Source of the DNA: Xanthostigma xanthostigma
Lineage: Eukaryota; Arthropoda; Insecta; Raphidioptera; Raphidiidae
DNA: 64,000 nucleotides
Reading direction: 5' to 3'
Assembly: GCA_963575645.1 (NCBI GenBank)
Contig: OY754465.1
Coordinates: 58,613,901-58,677,900, forward strand
In this document: in pieces, positions 33,620-45,789 of the stretch
How positions within the stretch are numbered: the stretch's first letter is position 1
Layout of the letters: each line of letters opens with the position of its first letter
Translations under genes and position numbers: made by a program
Notes under the pieces: model-generated
What the model was told of the DNA's origin: nothing
Databases searched by the model: none
What the model saw: the letters and a program-made list of their open reading frames with translations, nothing else

Positions 33620-33848
33620 TTTCAAAAACGTAAATGTGAAAAAGGGTGCCAAGTTCAATATTCAATACAAAAAGAATTGAGATCTAAAAAGGTGCCAAGT
33701 TTTCACACATATAAACATGAAGTTTAGGTATAAATCATAATATAAAACACGAAACTTTCCCAAGTTAAAACTTGGCACCTTTTTACATCTTTATTCTTTT
33801 TGTATTGAATATTGAACTTGGCTTTCTTTTCCACATTTATGTTTTTGA
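33620..33848. mobile_element. fold-back element with about 80-bp arms
   Basis: TCAAAAACGTAAATGTGAAA, GGTGCCAAGTTCAATATTCA and AAAAAGGTGCCAAGTTTT pair in order with the right half, AAAACTTGGCACCTTTTT to TTCCACATTTATGTTTTTGA. The loop is about 33702-33767. Confidence 0.72.
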
Positions 33849-34347
33849 TGGGATATAGATAAGCATCAAATATGAACATTGTGTCAAATTTGCCGATACT
33901 GTATTTAAATACTACACACGGCATGTACAAGTAATAATTTAAGTACTTCAAAAAAAAGTGTAGCGTTTATGTTCCGTGTTTGTTCTATCCGTTACACTTC
34001 CACCAGCTCATTATACGGTTAATGTGTATAACGTACATGTAATTATACGGTCAGCAGAGAAAATTACAATCAACTTGACGTACGTCATATGACGTGCTCT
34101 ACAATAATTTAAATGCAAAAAGAACTTAAACACTTAGAATATTTTGAAAATGTATTGCATTCTTTTTATCTTTTTTATCGTCTCTCCAATTTAAATACTT
34201 ACAACTATTTCTCTATAATATACATTTTCCGTATTATCGTTTGGCAACGCCCCACTTTGAGTGCTAGAAGATATTTCTCAATTTTATAAATTCGTCGCTC
34301 CAGTATACTCAGAAATGTTTCATTTTTGAAGTAAAAAACTTCTATAG

Positions 34348-34520
34348 CAGTGATGTGTCGCTCCTGAGCAAGTCGTTCGTAATGAACGACTCTTTTTTTG
34401 GAGCGGAGCAAGTCGCTCTTTTTTGTGAATGACTCACTCCGAGCGCCATTGCTCAGTGCTGAGCTGTTCTGTTCTGTTGCATTCGCACATTTACAGAGCG
34501 TACACAGCACAGGCCACTGT
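34348..34520. repeat. hAT-like left end with GAGCAAGTCG repeats
   Basis: CAGTGATGTGTCGCTCCTGA followed by inverted short units (AAGTCGTTCGT/ACGAACGACT-like) and GGAGCGGAGCAAGTCGCTC. This resembles hAT-Ac MITE starts. No right terminus found. Confidence 0.45.
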
Positions 34521-35658
34521 GGCACTAGTGAATTTTGCACGTACGGAGTTATCTTTGCTGAGTCATTTAATGTTGAATGACACACTGTAAGTGTAATAGT
34601 ACTAAGCTTACGGTCACTTAAACCATTCACATTGACATCGTTGACAAATATATAATATTGTAACAATAAACATTAGTATTGTTCAGCTTTTATTATACTT
34701 TATAGTTTATCCGAAATGCGACTATAAGATCAGAATCATATTAAAATGAGCTCAGAGCTGAGTGTGTATATTGTGATAATGCACGCACCAAACCCAACTA
34801 CTAATGCCAACTTCAGTGCACGCATCGTGTAAAGCGAACACATAAATTTCATCACTAAACCCAGCGCCATAGTACGCTTGAAACTATCTAGGGGCAAAAC
34901 CGGACCCGTGTGCAGCGACCTACAATCAAACCCGTACTCTCACCATGGTGGTGGAAGTACGGGTATAATGTGAAATATGCCTAAAAATCCATTTCCGTGT
35001 AGGCACAGTTTGTCGGCTAGAACAGATTTCTTGATAAATACTACTTTTTAATACCGGTATTTGTAAACGGACTATAAAAATGCAACGGTAGTTTATTGCA
35101 ACAATTATTTTTTGATTTTCACTGTTATTAAATTTTCAATTGCCATTCCGGCCACAAATACGACTTATTTTTTGTTTTTGTGATGGTACATATTTTTTAT
35201 TACATTCGTGGTACATTGTTTAGACATATTTTGAATTAACAAAGCGCGAATGAAACATTTGTAATTTTAATTAAAATTCACTTTTTTAACATATTTTCAC
35301 AGTATATTTTTTTTAATATTATCTTTTATAGTTTAATAACTTCATTTTAGTGAATTTTTATAAAATATTTTAAAAAATGTACAAACAGTTTTTTTAGTAA
35401 CATTTTGACTTATATATACCTACATTTCTGGATTTGAATAGGCATATTCATAATTTATATTTGTCAGTTTTTTTTTTTTGAGCCCATTATGATCGGATTT
35501 CCACTATAATAGCTAGTTTGTACCAAAAAATTAACGCGAATCCTAATTGCATATATATTTTTCAAATTTTAATTTTTTTTAAATTATTAAATATCTGAAT
35601 AAAAAAAATCTGCGTAAATTATTATCAATTTACAGTTTTTTAAAATTTGAAAACAATT

Positions 35659-35934
35659 AATAAATAAAGAATTATCGACCAATTTTTCAGGTAATATATT
35701 AACAAATTATATAATTTATTATAATTCAATTAATTAACGTTCCGATCCGGATTTGGACCTTCTTCAGAATAACAATTAAGCTAAAAAATAAAAAAAATAT
35801 AAAAATGATTAATAATTAGTTAGTGTAATTTTTTTCTGAATCAAATATTTTTTTAATAACAAAATTTTTAGTGAAAAATAATAATATAGTTATATAATTT
35901 GTAAGTATATTGTCTGATAATTTTATTTATTGAA
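35659..35934. mobile_element. Penelope-like fold-back, third copy
   Basis: TAAATAAAGAATTATCGACC and ATTTTTCAGGTAATATATTA at the left; inverted ATATTGTCTGATAATTTTAT at the right. The left terminus reads, on the - strand, TTCTGAAGAAGGTCCAAATC + CGGATCGGAACGTTAATT, so GAAA has become GGAA. Confidence 0.65.
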
Positions 35935-36561
35935 TAGTAATCAGACGTTAATCAAAAGTCTGAAAACAATTAATATAAGAATTTTTGTGAAAGGTTTAAA
36001 ATAAAAAAAATTAAAACTTGATCTAGTTGAAACAGTCAATAGAATTATTTTATGTAATGTAATAATTTTTCGAGGAACCAGACGTAGATAATTACATCTT
36101 TTAATAATAAATTACATTGTTTGTTGAATAATTGAGGGAGTCAATCAATATAAGAATTAGGGAGGCATTAAAAAGGGATGAAAATTCGTTTGTTATTAAA
36201 TATTACGTAGGTAATTTACCTGTACACAACAAGTTATGCTCGTATTCACAAAATTTAAACCTCATTTTAGCGTCTAAAACGTTACTACGTCCTCCCGGTC
36301 AGATTTTCGATACTTCTTGTCGTGGGACACGTTACAGGCCAAATTTTAAAAATGTTTTTTTCAGGTCGTATAACGCCTTTTTACGGGTTGGATGGTTGTA
36401 GGCCTGTGTTACTGACAAATAGCTTTTCAATGGTTTTAAGAACTGGTCAGTAGTGCTCTTATCTTTAGTTTGAAATTAAAACGGAGCTCTGGAAATGATC
36501 CTTTTCGGCGTACATAATATTTTAAATCTAGATCTTTGATTCAAATCTGAATAGAACTCTT

Positions 36562-36834
36562 CAATAAATAAAATTATCGACAAATTTTTAAGCCAAATAT
36601 ATTATCAAAAAATATATAAATTCAATACATTAACGTTTCGGTCTGGATTTGGATTTTCTTCAGAACTGATCTAAAAAATATAAAAATTAATAATTAGTTT
36701 ATAATTAGTTTTTAATAAAATTCGCTAAAAGTTTTTAAATATCGAAATATTGAAAAAATAATCGTTAATGTATTGAATTTATATATTTTTTGTTAATATA
36801 TTTGTCTGAAAAATTGGTCGATAATTTTATTTAG
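36562..36834. mobile_element. Penelope-like fold-back, fourth copy
   Basis: AATAAATAAAATTATCGACA and TTCAATACATTAACGTTTCG at the left; GTTAATGTATTGAATTTATA and GGTCGATAATTTTATTTA at the right. The - strand core is CTGAAGAAAATCC...ACCGAAACGTT. Confidence 0.68.
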
Positions 36835-37149
36835 GTATTGGATAATATTTTAAAATCCCGAAAAAATAAATAATTTTGTAAGAGACTGTACCCAACACAT
36901 CTAAGCTTTAATACAGATACATTCCTATACAATTACAATAAATTGCATGTAGTAGGTACAATAAAAATATTGGTATTTTAAAAATCTATATTTTTTAACA
37001 AATCGGTAAAAAAATTCAGTATTTTTAAAAAAATGTATAATATTAAAATGCGTTAATTTTTTTTAGAAATATACCTCCAGCATGTTAATTATGCACATTT
37101 TGATTGTTAATATCTGTTTTACAGACGGTGAAAAAATTTCATTTTTTTA

Positions 37150-37565
37150 AATTAAATATAAAGTCCCCTGCACATGAGACTGGAATTTTTCGTTAGGTTC
37201 CTTGCTAGATTTCACTACTAGTTTTCTAACGCTGGTTTTCTTAATTGCTATTATGTGCTCGCTTCACACGAGACAGCTTTATCAGCTTGCGCGCGCAGTG
37301 ATGTTAGAACGGTAACAAAAATGCACTTTTTATTGTCTCTGAACAGAACACACACTATAGTATAGTGTTTGTTTGTGGGCGTTTGTTCAAGTCGCCCACT
37401 TGACTTCCTGATTGGTTCTTGCTCATACCTAGCAGCGGACCTAGCAAGAAAAATAGCCCCTGTTCTAAATTTAAAACCTATCTTATGAGCTAGCAGGCAA
37501 GTCCGCAGTGACGTCATTTGCAGCTTCGTACCCAGCTTGGCCGGTAGGCAGCAGAAGTCCAAGCA
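37150..37565 (-). repeat. dispersed repeat, inverted relative to 42400-42760 and 43270-43350
   Basis: TTGCTATTATGTGCTCGCTT recurs inverted at 43275 as AAGCGAGCACATAATAGCAA. GATTGGTTCTTGCTCA and AAATAGCCCCTGTTCT recur inverted near 42515 and 42480. A diverged copy lies at about 34785-34930 (GCAGCGACC, AAAACCGGACC). The 103-codon frame on the - strand across it is repeat-borne. Confidence 0.55.
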
Positions 37566-38039
37566 GTGTTTCTAGCCTTATAGTACTTTTATTAACATCA
37601 TACTTTAATTTTATTAAATTCCTATAAGAAAAGCTGTTTAACAAATGAACTACCTTAAGATCGTTCTTAACAGTTTTGAGGTTAGCTTAACTCTTCGCGT
37701 AAACCAAACCGACGTAAGCAATATTGAAAGTTGATCAATAGTAATTGCGTATCTCGTATGTAATGTTAAGTATTCACGTTGCAATGCAGCGTCTGTCTGT
37801 TACGTTTGTGTTTAGTGCTGTTGCGTTGTCACGCCTGCCAACTCACCCCTAACGTCACTATGTGGTCAACTTCATGTCTCTTCCAGTATTCTGTTTTATC
37901 TGTAACGGGCTATAATTTCGCTATTGTGTTCTTTGCTTTGTTCGTTTTTCTAACGTTTAGTTATATGGCTTGTATACAACATCGATTATATATAAAGTGT
38001 ATTTGATTCTAATATTTATATTGATTTTATATGTAAAAC

Positions 38040-38290
38040 TATAGCGGTCCTTTCCGGTTTCACCCGGGTGCGATGTATTTCGTTTGTGGCCTGGCGTCTG
38101 AGCTTTGAGCGAATTCTATCAGATGTCGCTATTTGGTACTAAAACAGTTTTTTTTTTGCTTCTGAACTATACTCACTTTGAGTTAATTCTATGAGATGTC
38201 GCTACAGGCTACTAAAACAGTTTTTTTTTTTGAAAAAACATCGTAATTTTGTACAAAATATTTAATAAAATTTATCCTATAGAGTAGTGT
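38040..38290 (+). repeat. RTE-type retroposon fragment, inverted copy of 51790-52060
   Basis: AGCGGTCCTTTCCGGTTTCA + CCCGGG opens it. ATCAGATGTCGCTATTTGGT and GGCTACTAAAACAGTTTTTT recur inverted at 51840-51960. Two diverged tandem units (CTATCAGATGTCGCTA, CTATGAGATGTCGCTA) are visible. Confidence 0.6.
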
Positions 38291-39327
38291 GGTCCAATCA
38301 TATTTAATACGGGAAGAAAAAAGTTCTGGCGCGGAAACAAATCTAAAATAAAATTCAGTATGGTTCCTTTTCTGAATAATAGTTTTCGCTCCTGTTTATT
38401 TATTTACTCTAACGTATTATCGTAAATGCGCAATGTATGATTCATTAATCAATTCCGTCCAGAGCTCGCCTTCATCCGATTGGTCGATTTAATTGAATTT
38501 GAACAATTAATTAAACACATGAACGCGATGGTTGCGCAGTCAATAATGTTAGTCTTTTATATGCCCATTCAAAATTATGCGTTTTTCTCTAAATTCAACT
38601 ATGTTTATAAAATATTCTACTATATGAAAACAGACAATTCGACCCCTCAGGGGAAACATTGAAATGTAGCTCCTAGTCCAGTGTTATAATGGAATTATTG
38701 CAGAATCTTCCAGAAATCATAAAATAGTGAAAAGAATTTGGTGTAATTTTATTTAATCTAGATACAGAACGTAAAGTTTGTTTGTTCAGAATCTTAATTC
38801 TCCTAAAGTTCTTCACCGATTTTATTGAAATTTTGACACAACGTTGCATTCGAATACGCACGTGTTTTTATACAGGTGTTTTAAAAGTCCCGAAACGGCT
38901 TTATATTTCTTATCGGGTAAGCGGGACTAAAAATGTCAAAATGGTTTTTTTAATAACTTTTTCCTATCTATCGAATGGAAAAAAAATGGAAAAAAAGATT
39001 TGGGTACGAGGACCCTTAAAGGGTCCCGTAAGGCCGAACTTTAAAATTTTAAATGGGAACCATACTTTTTTATTTCATATTCGGATTCTGCGGAAAATAT
39101 TACATCTACGAATACGTCTTAGTATTTTTTTAAACCCAACCCCGGGTTCTATGTAGAGCCTTTAAAAAAACCTAAAATAGGATCAGTACAATAAATATCT
39201 AAATTTGAAATAATTAACTTATTTTTACTTAAAATATTCGTTTTGAGGAAAAATTTCACTAAAGCTCGATTTTAAACCTTAAGGTTCCTTTGTAGGGCTT
39301 CTAAACAGGTCTAAAAGGGTTCATGCT

Positions 39328-39515
39328 GAATAAATCTTAATTTGAATTCGGTAACTTAATATTCTCTTAAATACCTTTTTTTGGGATGAAACTTTACAAA
39401 TTTCTAAATTAGGCCCTAGGGCTCTATGAAGTCTTAATTTGTAAAATTTCATCGCGAAAAAAGTATTTAAGATAATATTAAGTAACCGAATTCAAATTAA
39501 GATTTATTGAACTCT
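39328..39515. repeat. imperfect fold-back repeat
   Basis: AATAAATCTTAATTTGAATT and AAATACCTTTTTTTGGGATG + AAACTTTACAAATT pair with AATTTGTAAAATTTCATCGC...AAGTATTTAA and GAATTCAAATTAAGATTTAT. Spacer about 35 bp around GGCCCTAGGGC. Confidence 0.65.
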
Positions 39516-41159
39516 TCTATATCTTATCAAAAAGTATTTTTTTTTAATTTAGTTTTTTTTAATATTAATTTAGAGCTAATTTATTCAGAGGGTGAGGAGA
39601 CCAATTTCAAAATTAAATACACTTTGGTCTCACAATTAGTCTCATCACTCTCTGAATTTGTATTTGCTTCCAAAACTCTGAAACAGTGAAGAATAATTTA
39701 GAGCTATAAAATAAAGATTGATTCTATTTAGCCAGATCGTTTTTTTTTTTTTTGTTCAACTTATATTAATTCTCGAAAAAATTTCCAGCGAACAAGCGGT
39801 CAAGAAGAATGTCCTCTTTGTTATTATCGTGTTGTCGACCGTCTATAACTCTATAATCTACAATACCTATCTTTCTTTATAATTATGCAATGCCTCGATG
39901 GGAAAATCTCAGTTGTATCGAAAATTTAGTATACGTTGTTTTGCTTTATGACCGGAATTATTCATGATTCATAATAGATATTTATGTCTTTGACACACAA
40001 CAACAAATATTTAAAACCATTTTAGTGGTGGTACATTAAGCTACGTTGATAAAAAACCTCTTTAACATCATACTTGTAAAAAATTGCAGTTTAAGAGCCC
40101 GTTTGCCGATCACAGAGGGGAAGCTGTATTTTGCGACGTGTGGTGAGGAAACATTTTGAAACATTCCATTCATAATAGTACACCTAATTATTGTGGTCTA
40201 TGAGAATTGAATGCTCTCTCTCTATCTTTCACACATGTGAGAAGGATTGACAAAGAGAACCGAATTATTATATGCCTCGTTATAGTGATATACATACTAT
40301 TACATGTGTTAGTATACTAACACAGACACGTATAGACTGCAGATATCAAATAGGGATGTGCTATATTCATTTTATATCCAGAATTACAAAACTTTACAAC
40401 ATATAATTTATCTGCAAAGAAATAGTTTACAAAAAATAGAATTATGTTAAATGTCACAAAAATATGGAAAAAAATGTATTGTATATTCATAATAATAACT
40501 ATAATACAGTAGGTACTGTTTGTTACAATTAGGGTTGCCACCTTTTTTTCGAAAAAAAAAGTATTTTTTTAAAGTTGCAAAAATATAGGACTTTCATTAT
40601 TTGTTTTATATATTATTTATTTAATTATTTAATTTATGACTGAGTTTCTTTACTCCACAGTGACAACTATTAGCCAACTTATGAGCTATGGAATCTAATA
40701 CAGTTGCATAAATAAAAATTTGAAAAGAAGTTTGACCCTGCAGGCCATCCCTGTAACTTCCCGCTATTTTAGAGTTCAAAACGCTCAAAAATATATAAAA
40801 TATAGCAAGAAGTTTATTTTTTAGCTCTTCGAGCCCAAAAAAAAAAAACACTTTGTTACGAAATTTTCGTTCACGATATCTCATGAACAAATGAACCGAT
40901 TTTGATGCGGTTTGCGGAAATCGACGCAGTTTGTTAAGGAGAAGAGCTGATTAGATTTTGGAATTAATCGGTTTAGTAGTTTAGAAAATATTTTACAAAA
41001 GCAAATTTTAAATAATTTTTGAAAATTGTTTTTTTAAGATTTCTCAAAAATTTTTGGGCCGAATCGTTTCAAATTTTCAGGAAGTCTAAGTTCACCAAGT
41101 TCACGTCAGATGCCGCAAACCGCGTTTCAGTCGGACACTCCATTCAAAAGATAAGGTTT

Positions 41160-41221
41160 ACATACATACATACATACACACACACACACCCACATACATA
41201 CACACACACACACACACACAG
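41160..41221. repeat. (CATA)n/(CA)n microsatellite
   Basis: Runs of CATACATACATACA and CACACACACACA alternate over about 60 bp. The open frame reading Thr-His-Thr through it is an artefact. Confidence 0.9.
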
Positions 41222-42399
41222 CCCTACAGACATCATCGCCAAAATAGTTTCAATAGCTTCCTAGGACCTCAAAACGTCAATATCTGGCGAAAACTCAATT
41301 TTCGAAAATCGGGGTGAAACCAATAACTTCCCGATTTTTGAAAAAAAAAATAATTTTTTTTTTAAGCGGGAAGTTAATAATAAATCAGTTAATTTACTAG
41401 AAATCAATTAAAAAAATGAATGCACACTTTTTATTTTTTTGGTTTTTTAATTCTGAATTTTTATTATGTACATAATTTTATTACAGTTCATTCTTATTTT
41501 ATTATGTCCACTCATGCGCCTAGGCACAGGTTTTTTGACATTAGCGCGTTATAACTTTAAAAATATTAATTTTAGAAAAAAAGTTTGAATTAAAAGCTGT
41601 AGAAAATTTGTAGATTTAAAACTTAAGTCATTAGCATTTTATTGTTTAAACAATTATTAGAAGAGATATGGATCCAAAAGTCAATAAACAAATCGTAATA
41701 GTTGAATAAGTCGTAAACGGTAAGTGATACAAAAAAAAAGTATTGAACAAAAAAGATAGTAAATTTATTTATCTACAATAAAGGTTATTACCTTTTTTCG
41801 CCTCAAGTGCACGGTTAGGGAGATATAGGCTGAAACGGTTTTTGTCAAAATGGCGGCACTCTCCTAATTTGTAAGGATTTTGTGCATTTAGGGTCAGTAC
41901 GTGATACTGAACCTATTTAAGAAAACAAAAAAAAGTTGTAGGATAATGCAGAAAAAAATTCTCTATTACCTGTACTAGTGCCATAGTAATTAAAACAGTT
42001 TTATTATTTACATCATTTTAATTCAAAATTCTTATTTTGTCATTAATTCTGAATTTTTATTATGTAGGTACATAATTTTATTTGAATTCATATTTATTTT
42101 ATTATCTCTTCATAATTAAAATTCTCAATATATTCTATGTGTATAGATGTAAAATTAATCTCTTCCATTTTAATTATGCTGTGACAAAATTTTTTTTCTG
42201 TTTTGACTTTTCAGATAATTTTTCTTTTACTATTAAATACAATAACTTCCTATTGGAAGTTAAATATCAATATAAATCTATAAAATAAGTATTATAGATA
42301 AAATATTTACCTATTATATTTGGCAATGTTACATTTTTTCTTACGTACTGCTGACAAAGGTAATCTTGTTTATTTTCCAAGGCGATAATCCATGTTGAA

Positions 42400-42760
42400 A
42401 TGCTGGACTTCTGTTGGTACAAAGCTGGAAATGAAGTCACTGTGGGCTCGCCTGCTAGCTCACAGAATTACAATAAGAACAGGGGCTATTGTTCTTTCAA
42501 GGTCATCAGCTGGCTCTGAGCAAGAACCAATCTGGAAACGGTATCTTGTAACGTGGGTGACATGAACAAAGGCTCACAAACAAACATTATGACATAGTGT
42601 GTGTTTGTAAAGATGTCTCGTGTGATGGCAAGGTGACCTCTTAAATGACAAGGAATGATTTTAATACCAACTGTGTAAAATGGTGTGTGTGTCGTAGCTG
42701 CCCTGGGAATGGTGTTGTCACAACAAGCACGTTTCGACCAAAATGGTTGATGTTTAAAAT
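42400..42760 (+). repeat. dispersed repeat, inverted copy of part of 37150-37565
   Basis: GAACAGGGGCTATTGTTCTT, GCTCTGAGCAAGAACCAATC and CACACACTA/TAGTGTGTGTTTGT-type phrases match the reverse complement of 37320-37520 with many changes. Confidence 0.5.
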
Positions 42761-43589
42761 ACATTTCCTCTTATAATTGTAATTTTGTAAGAATTGAACA
42801 GTTTTTTATCCTTTTTTATTAAATAATATTGTTCATAACATAAGTAGACAATTTTGAAACTCCCGCTTTGATGCGCTTTGGTGAGCTGGCGCCATTTCAG
42901 CGATGCCAATGACTGAAAAAAGTTCGTCAAAAGTACATTTTCATTAATTTTCATGCTATCATGTTGGCATTAAAATTATTCCTTCAGACAAATAAGAGAA
43001 GCTCGAATAGCATTGAGTTTCATACCCCTGGTCAGTCCTGCATTAAAGTTCCGTGTCCCGTATTATAGGAAATGTCCCGCATTATTACGTGAATTTTACG
43101 AGACCCGTGTGGCTATATGAAAAAGACTTTTTTTTGGCTCTTCAAATTCTACCCAAAACAAAGTTTTTTAGTTTAGTCGTTTGATTTTGGTGTTCCTATT
43201 AATAAAACTTAAAAATATTGATTTATTTAGCTTTATACCCCGCCCCCCAGAAAAAAAAATATCTACGCCCTTGTGTGAAGCGAGCACATAATAGCAATTA
43301 AGAAAACTAGTACTGAAATCTAGCGGCAAATCCAGCCTCGTATGCAGCGAACTTTAAATTAAAATCGTTGCAACGAATATATCAAACCACTATATAGTAT
43401 ACAACCCAGCCCTGAATTTTAACGGCACATGCCAGCACAGATGATAATTTCAAAAACACCCGTTCTTTCCGTAGTTACAGCACCAGTCAATTCAACATAT
43501 TACGATATTTTTTCATTGCAGAGCTACGGCTTCCCGTATAAACTGGGTCGTAATTTTGGAAAACAGGCTACGGCATATTTTTTTCTAGT

Positions 43590-43765
43590 TATATTAAGGA
43601 TCAATCTATGTCCGTATTGTAACAAATTTTTCATTTTTTACTTTGTTAATTAACGGCGAATGCTTTTAAAAGACACTTTTTACGGTTTTTAAAATTTTTA
43701 TAAAAAATTTTCTGCTAAAAAAACTAAAAAAATGGTACAATAGGGACATAGATTGATCCTTAATC
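43590..43765. repeat. inverted repeat with about 35-bp arms
   Basis: TAAGGATCAATCTATGTCCG + TATTGTA near 43590 pairs with TACAATAGGGACATAGATTG + ATCCTTA ending near 43763. The loop is about 110 bp. Confidence 0.7.
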
Positions 43766-44067
43766 TCCATAAAAATAATTTTTCATAATTTTATCTCTCG
43801 TTTTACGATCAGATTTATACGGGACCGCAGACCACTGTATTGCATTGAGAAAACCAGGGGAAACGGGCTCTTAAATAGTTTACTTGCTACTGGCTGCAGT
43901 TAATGTTGTTCTCCAGTAGGGCGGACAACTACAAACATAGATTTATTATTCTACTTTTGCTTTCCAGTGACGGCCTTTACGTCTTCGACCGAAACTATAC
44001 TACCTACTTTACAGTTGTTAAATACACAGAAACTAAACAGGAGATGTTATAGTTGCAGCAGTTGTTT

Positions 44068-45593
44068 AAGGACGTAGTCCTATGTTCAGGCTCGTTTTCA
44101 ACCGTTATTTCAGAAATTTTTTTTAATATCAAAATAATGTACGATGTTTTCAATTTAGTTAGATGTTTTTACTGACATCGCAAACTAAGACAAAAAAAAT
44201 TTTTTTGCTTAATTTTACGCCATTTTATAATTGTTTTTTTAACCTAAAGTAGACAACTTTAAGTGGTGGTAGGTGGGTAGCGCGGGTGATAACGTCACTT
44301 GGAGTCAACTGAATTATAAAAATTAAATTGGTTATTGTTTCGTAGGCTTGTGGCTCTATTCCGTACTAGAAATAAACATTTTTATTGATAAATAACAAAA
44401 TGGCGGGTTTTAGAAAAAAAAACAACGAGAAAATCGTGATTTTTTCGTTGAAAATAGGTTAAAAAAAATAGAAATAATTTTTATAATTAAGTAATTCTAG
44501 TACCGGACGGAGCTATTGTTGTGTAGAATACCCTGTGCAAAACTGAAAGCAATCGGTTGTATACAATTGTTTCAATCACCCGCGCCGCTTAGAAAAACGT
44601 AGTTTTGAGAAAAACGCGTTTAAAGTTTTAATTTCAGATTTCTTACAAAAAAATAAAAATGAATATTTACACTAATCAGCTATGCCTGGTGTATTTTAAA
44701 CCTTCCGTTTCTTCAAAGGCATCGTTTTCTGTTAACTTGTTTGCTCTACTCTGCGAGAGTATAAGGGTAACGTGATAACAATTGAGAGGTAAGAGCAGGT
44801 AAGAGTCTTACCGTAAGACTGTTGCTGCTCTCGACTATATGCTATAGCTTTGTAAATATTTAATACAGTAAAACCTCGTTAACACGAACTCGTAAAAATC
44901 AGGCAAAAAGTTCGTGTTATGTGGGAGTTCGTGTAAACCGAGTATGGCATAAAATACAGTCATTTTTTAAGTGTCAAATCATGATTTATTTTAAGTAAAC
45001 ATTGAATAATTATTTATTATAAATTATCTAATAACATTAATTGTTCTTAAATATTATCTGAGTTTGAAAGTTTGTTTTTATTTGTTTACAAAATACATTT
45101 CAATAAATAAGAGGGGAAACATTTTGAGGTATGTTTCTATTTATAGGATTTCGAATGAATTTTTAATCTCTCAGTCCTTTGTCTATTTTTAGAATGTGAG
45201 TTAATTACTTTTGTAATCCCTTAAGCGAATCTTTTCTTTTAGTTGTATTGTATATTCATTGACCAAAATGATCAAAATATATGATTTGAGAATTTTTGTA
45301 GTTCGTATTATCCGATAATTAACCGTGAAGGGACGAAAAAGTTGTTCGAAGTTCGTATTAACGAGGGTTCGTGTTAACCGAATATAATTACATTAAAGCT
45401 TATGTGACCATTGTCGAGAGCAAATTTTTGTTCGCGTTAAACCGAAATTCGTGTTAACCGTGTTCGTGTTAACGAGGGTTTACTGTATTTCGGTCTAAAA
45501 TTTTTACAGTATTTTCTCAATATATTATACTTACTAAAAATGTAAAAAAAATAAATTCGTTTTTTCAAAACCCGAACACCAGACTACGTCCTT
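44068..45593. mobile_element. 1.5-kb TIR element with nested pogo-like MITE
   Basis: AAGGACGTAGTCCTATGTTC at the left; the reverse complement of the right end gives AAGGACGTAGTCTGGTGTTC + GGGTTTT. TTT precedes the left end and AAA follows the right end. Two thirds of the right half is the pogo-like insertion at 44866-45485. The rest has no long frame. Confidence 0.6.
44866..45485. mobile_element. pogo/Tigger-like MITE with TA duplication
   Basis: CAGTAAAACCTCGTTAACAC + GAAC at the left and the inverse ...GTTCGTGTTAACGAGGGTTTACTG at the right, flanked by TA (44864 and 45486). Copies of the TIR core (GTTCGTATTAACGAGGG) repeat inside the right end. No DDE transposase frame in 620 bp. Confidence 0.82.
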
Positions 45594-45789
45594 AAAGAAA
45601 GTCTTTTGTTTTTTATCATTAAAAAAGAACATCGGATACATCGACCATTAACGCTTTTGTTTTTCTACAATTTTTTTCTTGAACAGAATAGGAAAATGTT
45701 TAACATTTTGGAAGCAACTGTGATATACATTGAATATTTTAAATGATTTTTAACGCCGTATTTTGTTCTATTCTTCATTTTTAATGAAA

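Noticed and set aside
34205-34666. 153-codon - strand frame
   Set aside because: Crosses a hAT-like end and its short repeats; no recognisable motif and no homologous second copy kept open.
38782-39156. 124-codon + strand frame
   Set aside because: Repetitive AT-rich sequence with retroposon-like phrases (CACCGATTTTATTGAAATTT); no domain.
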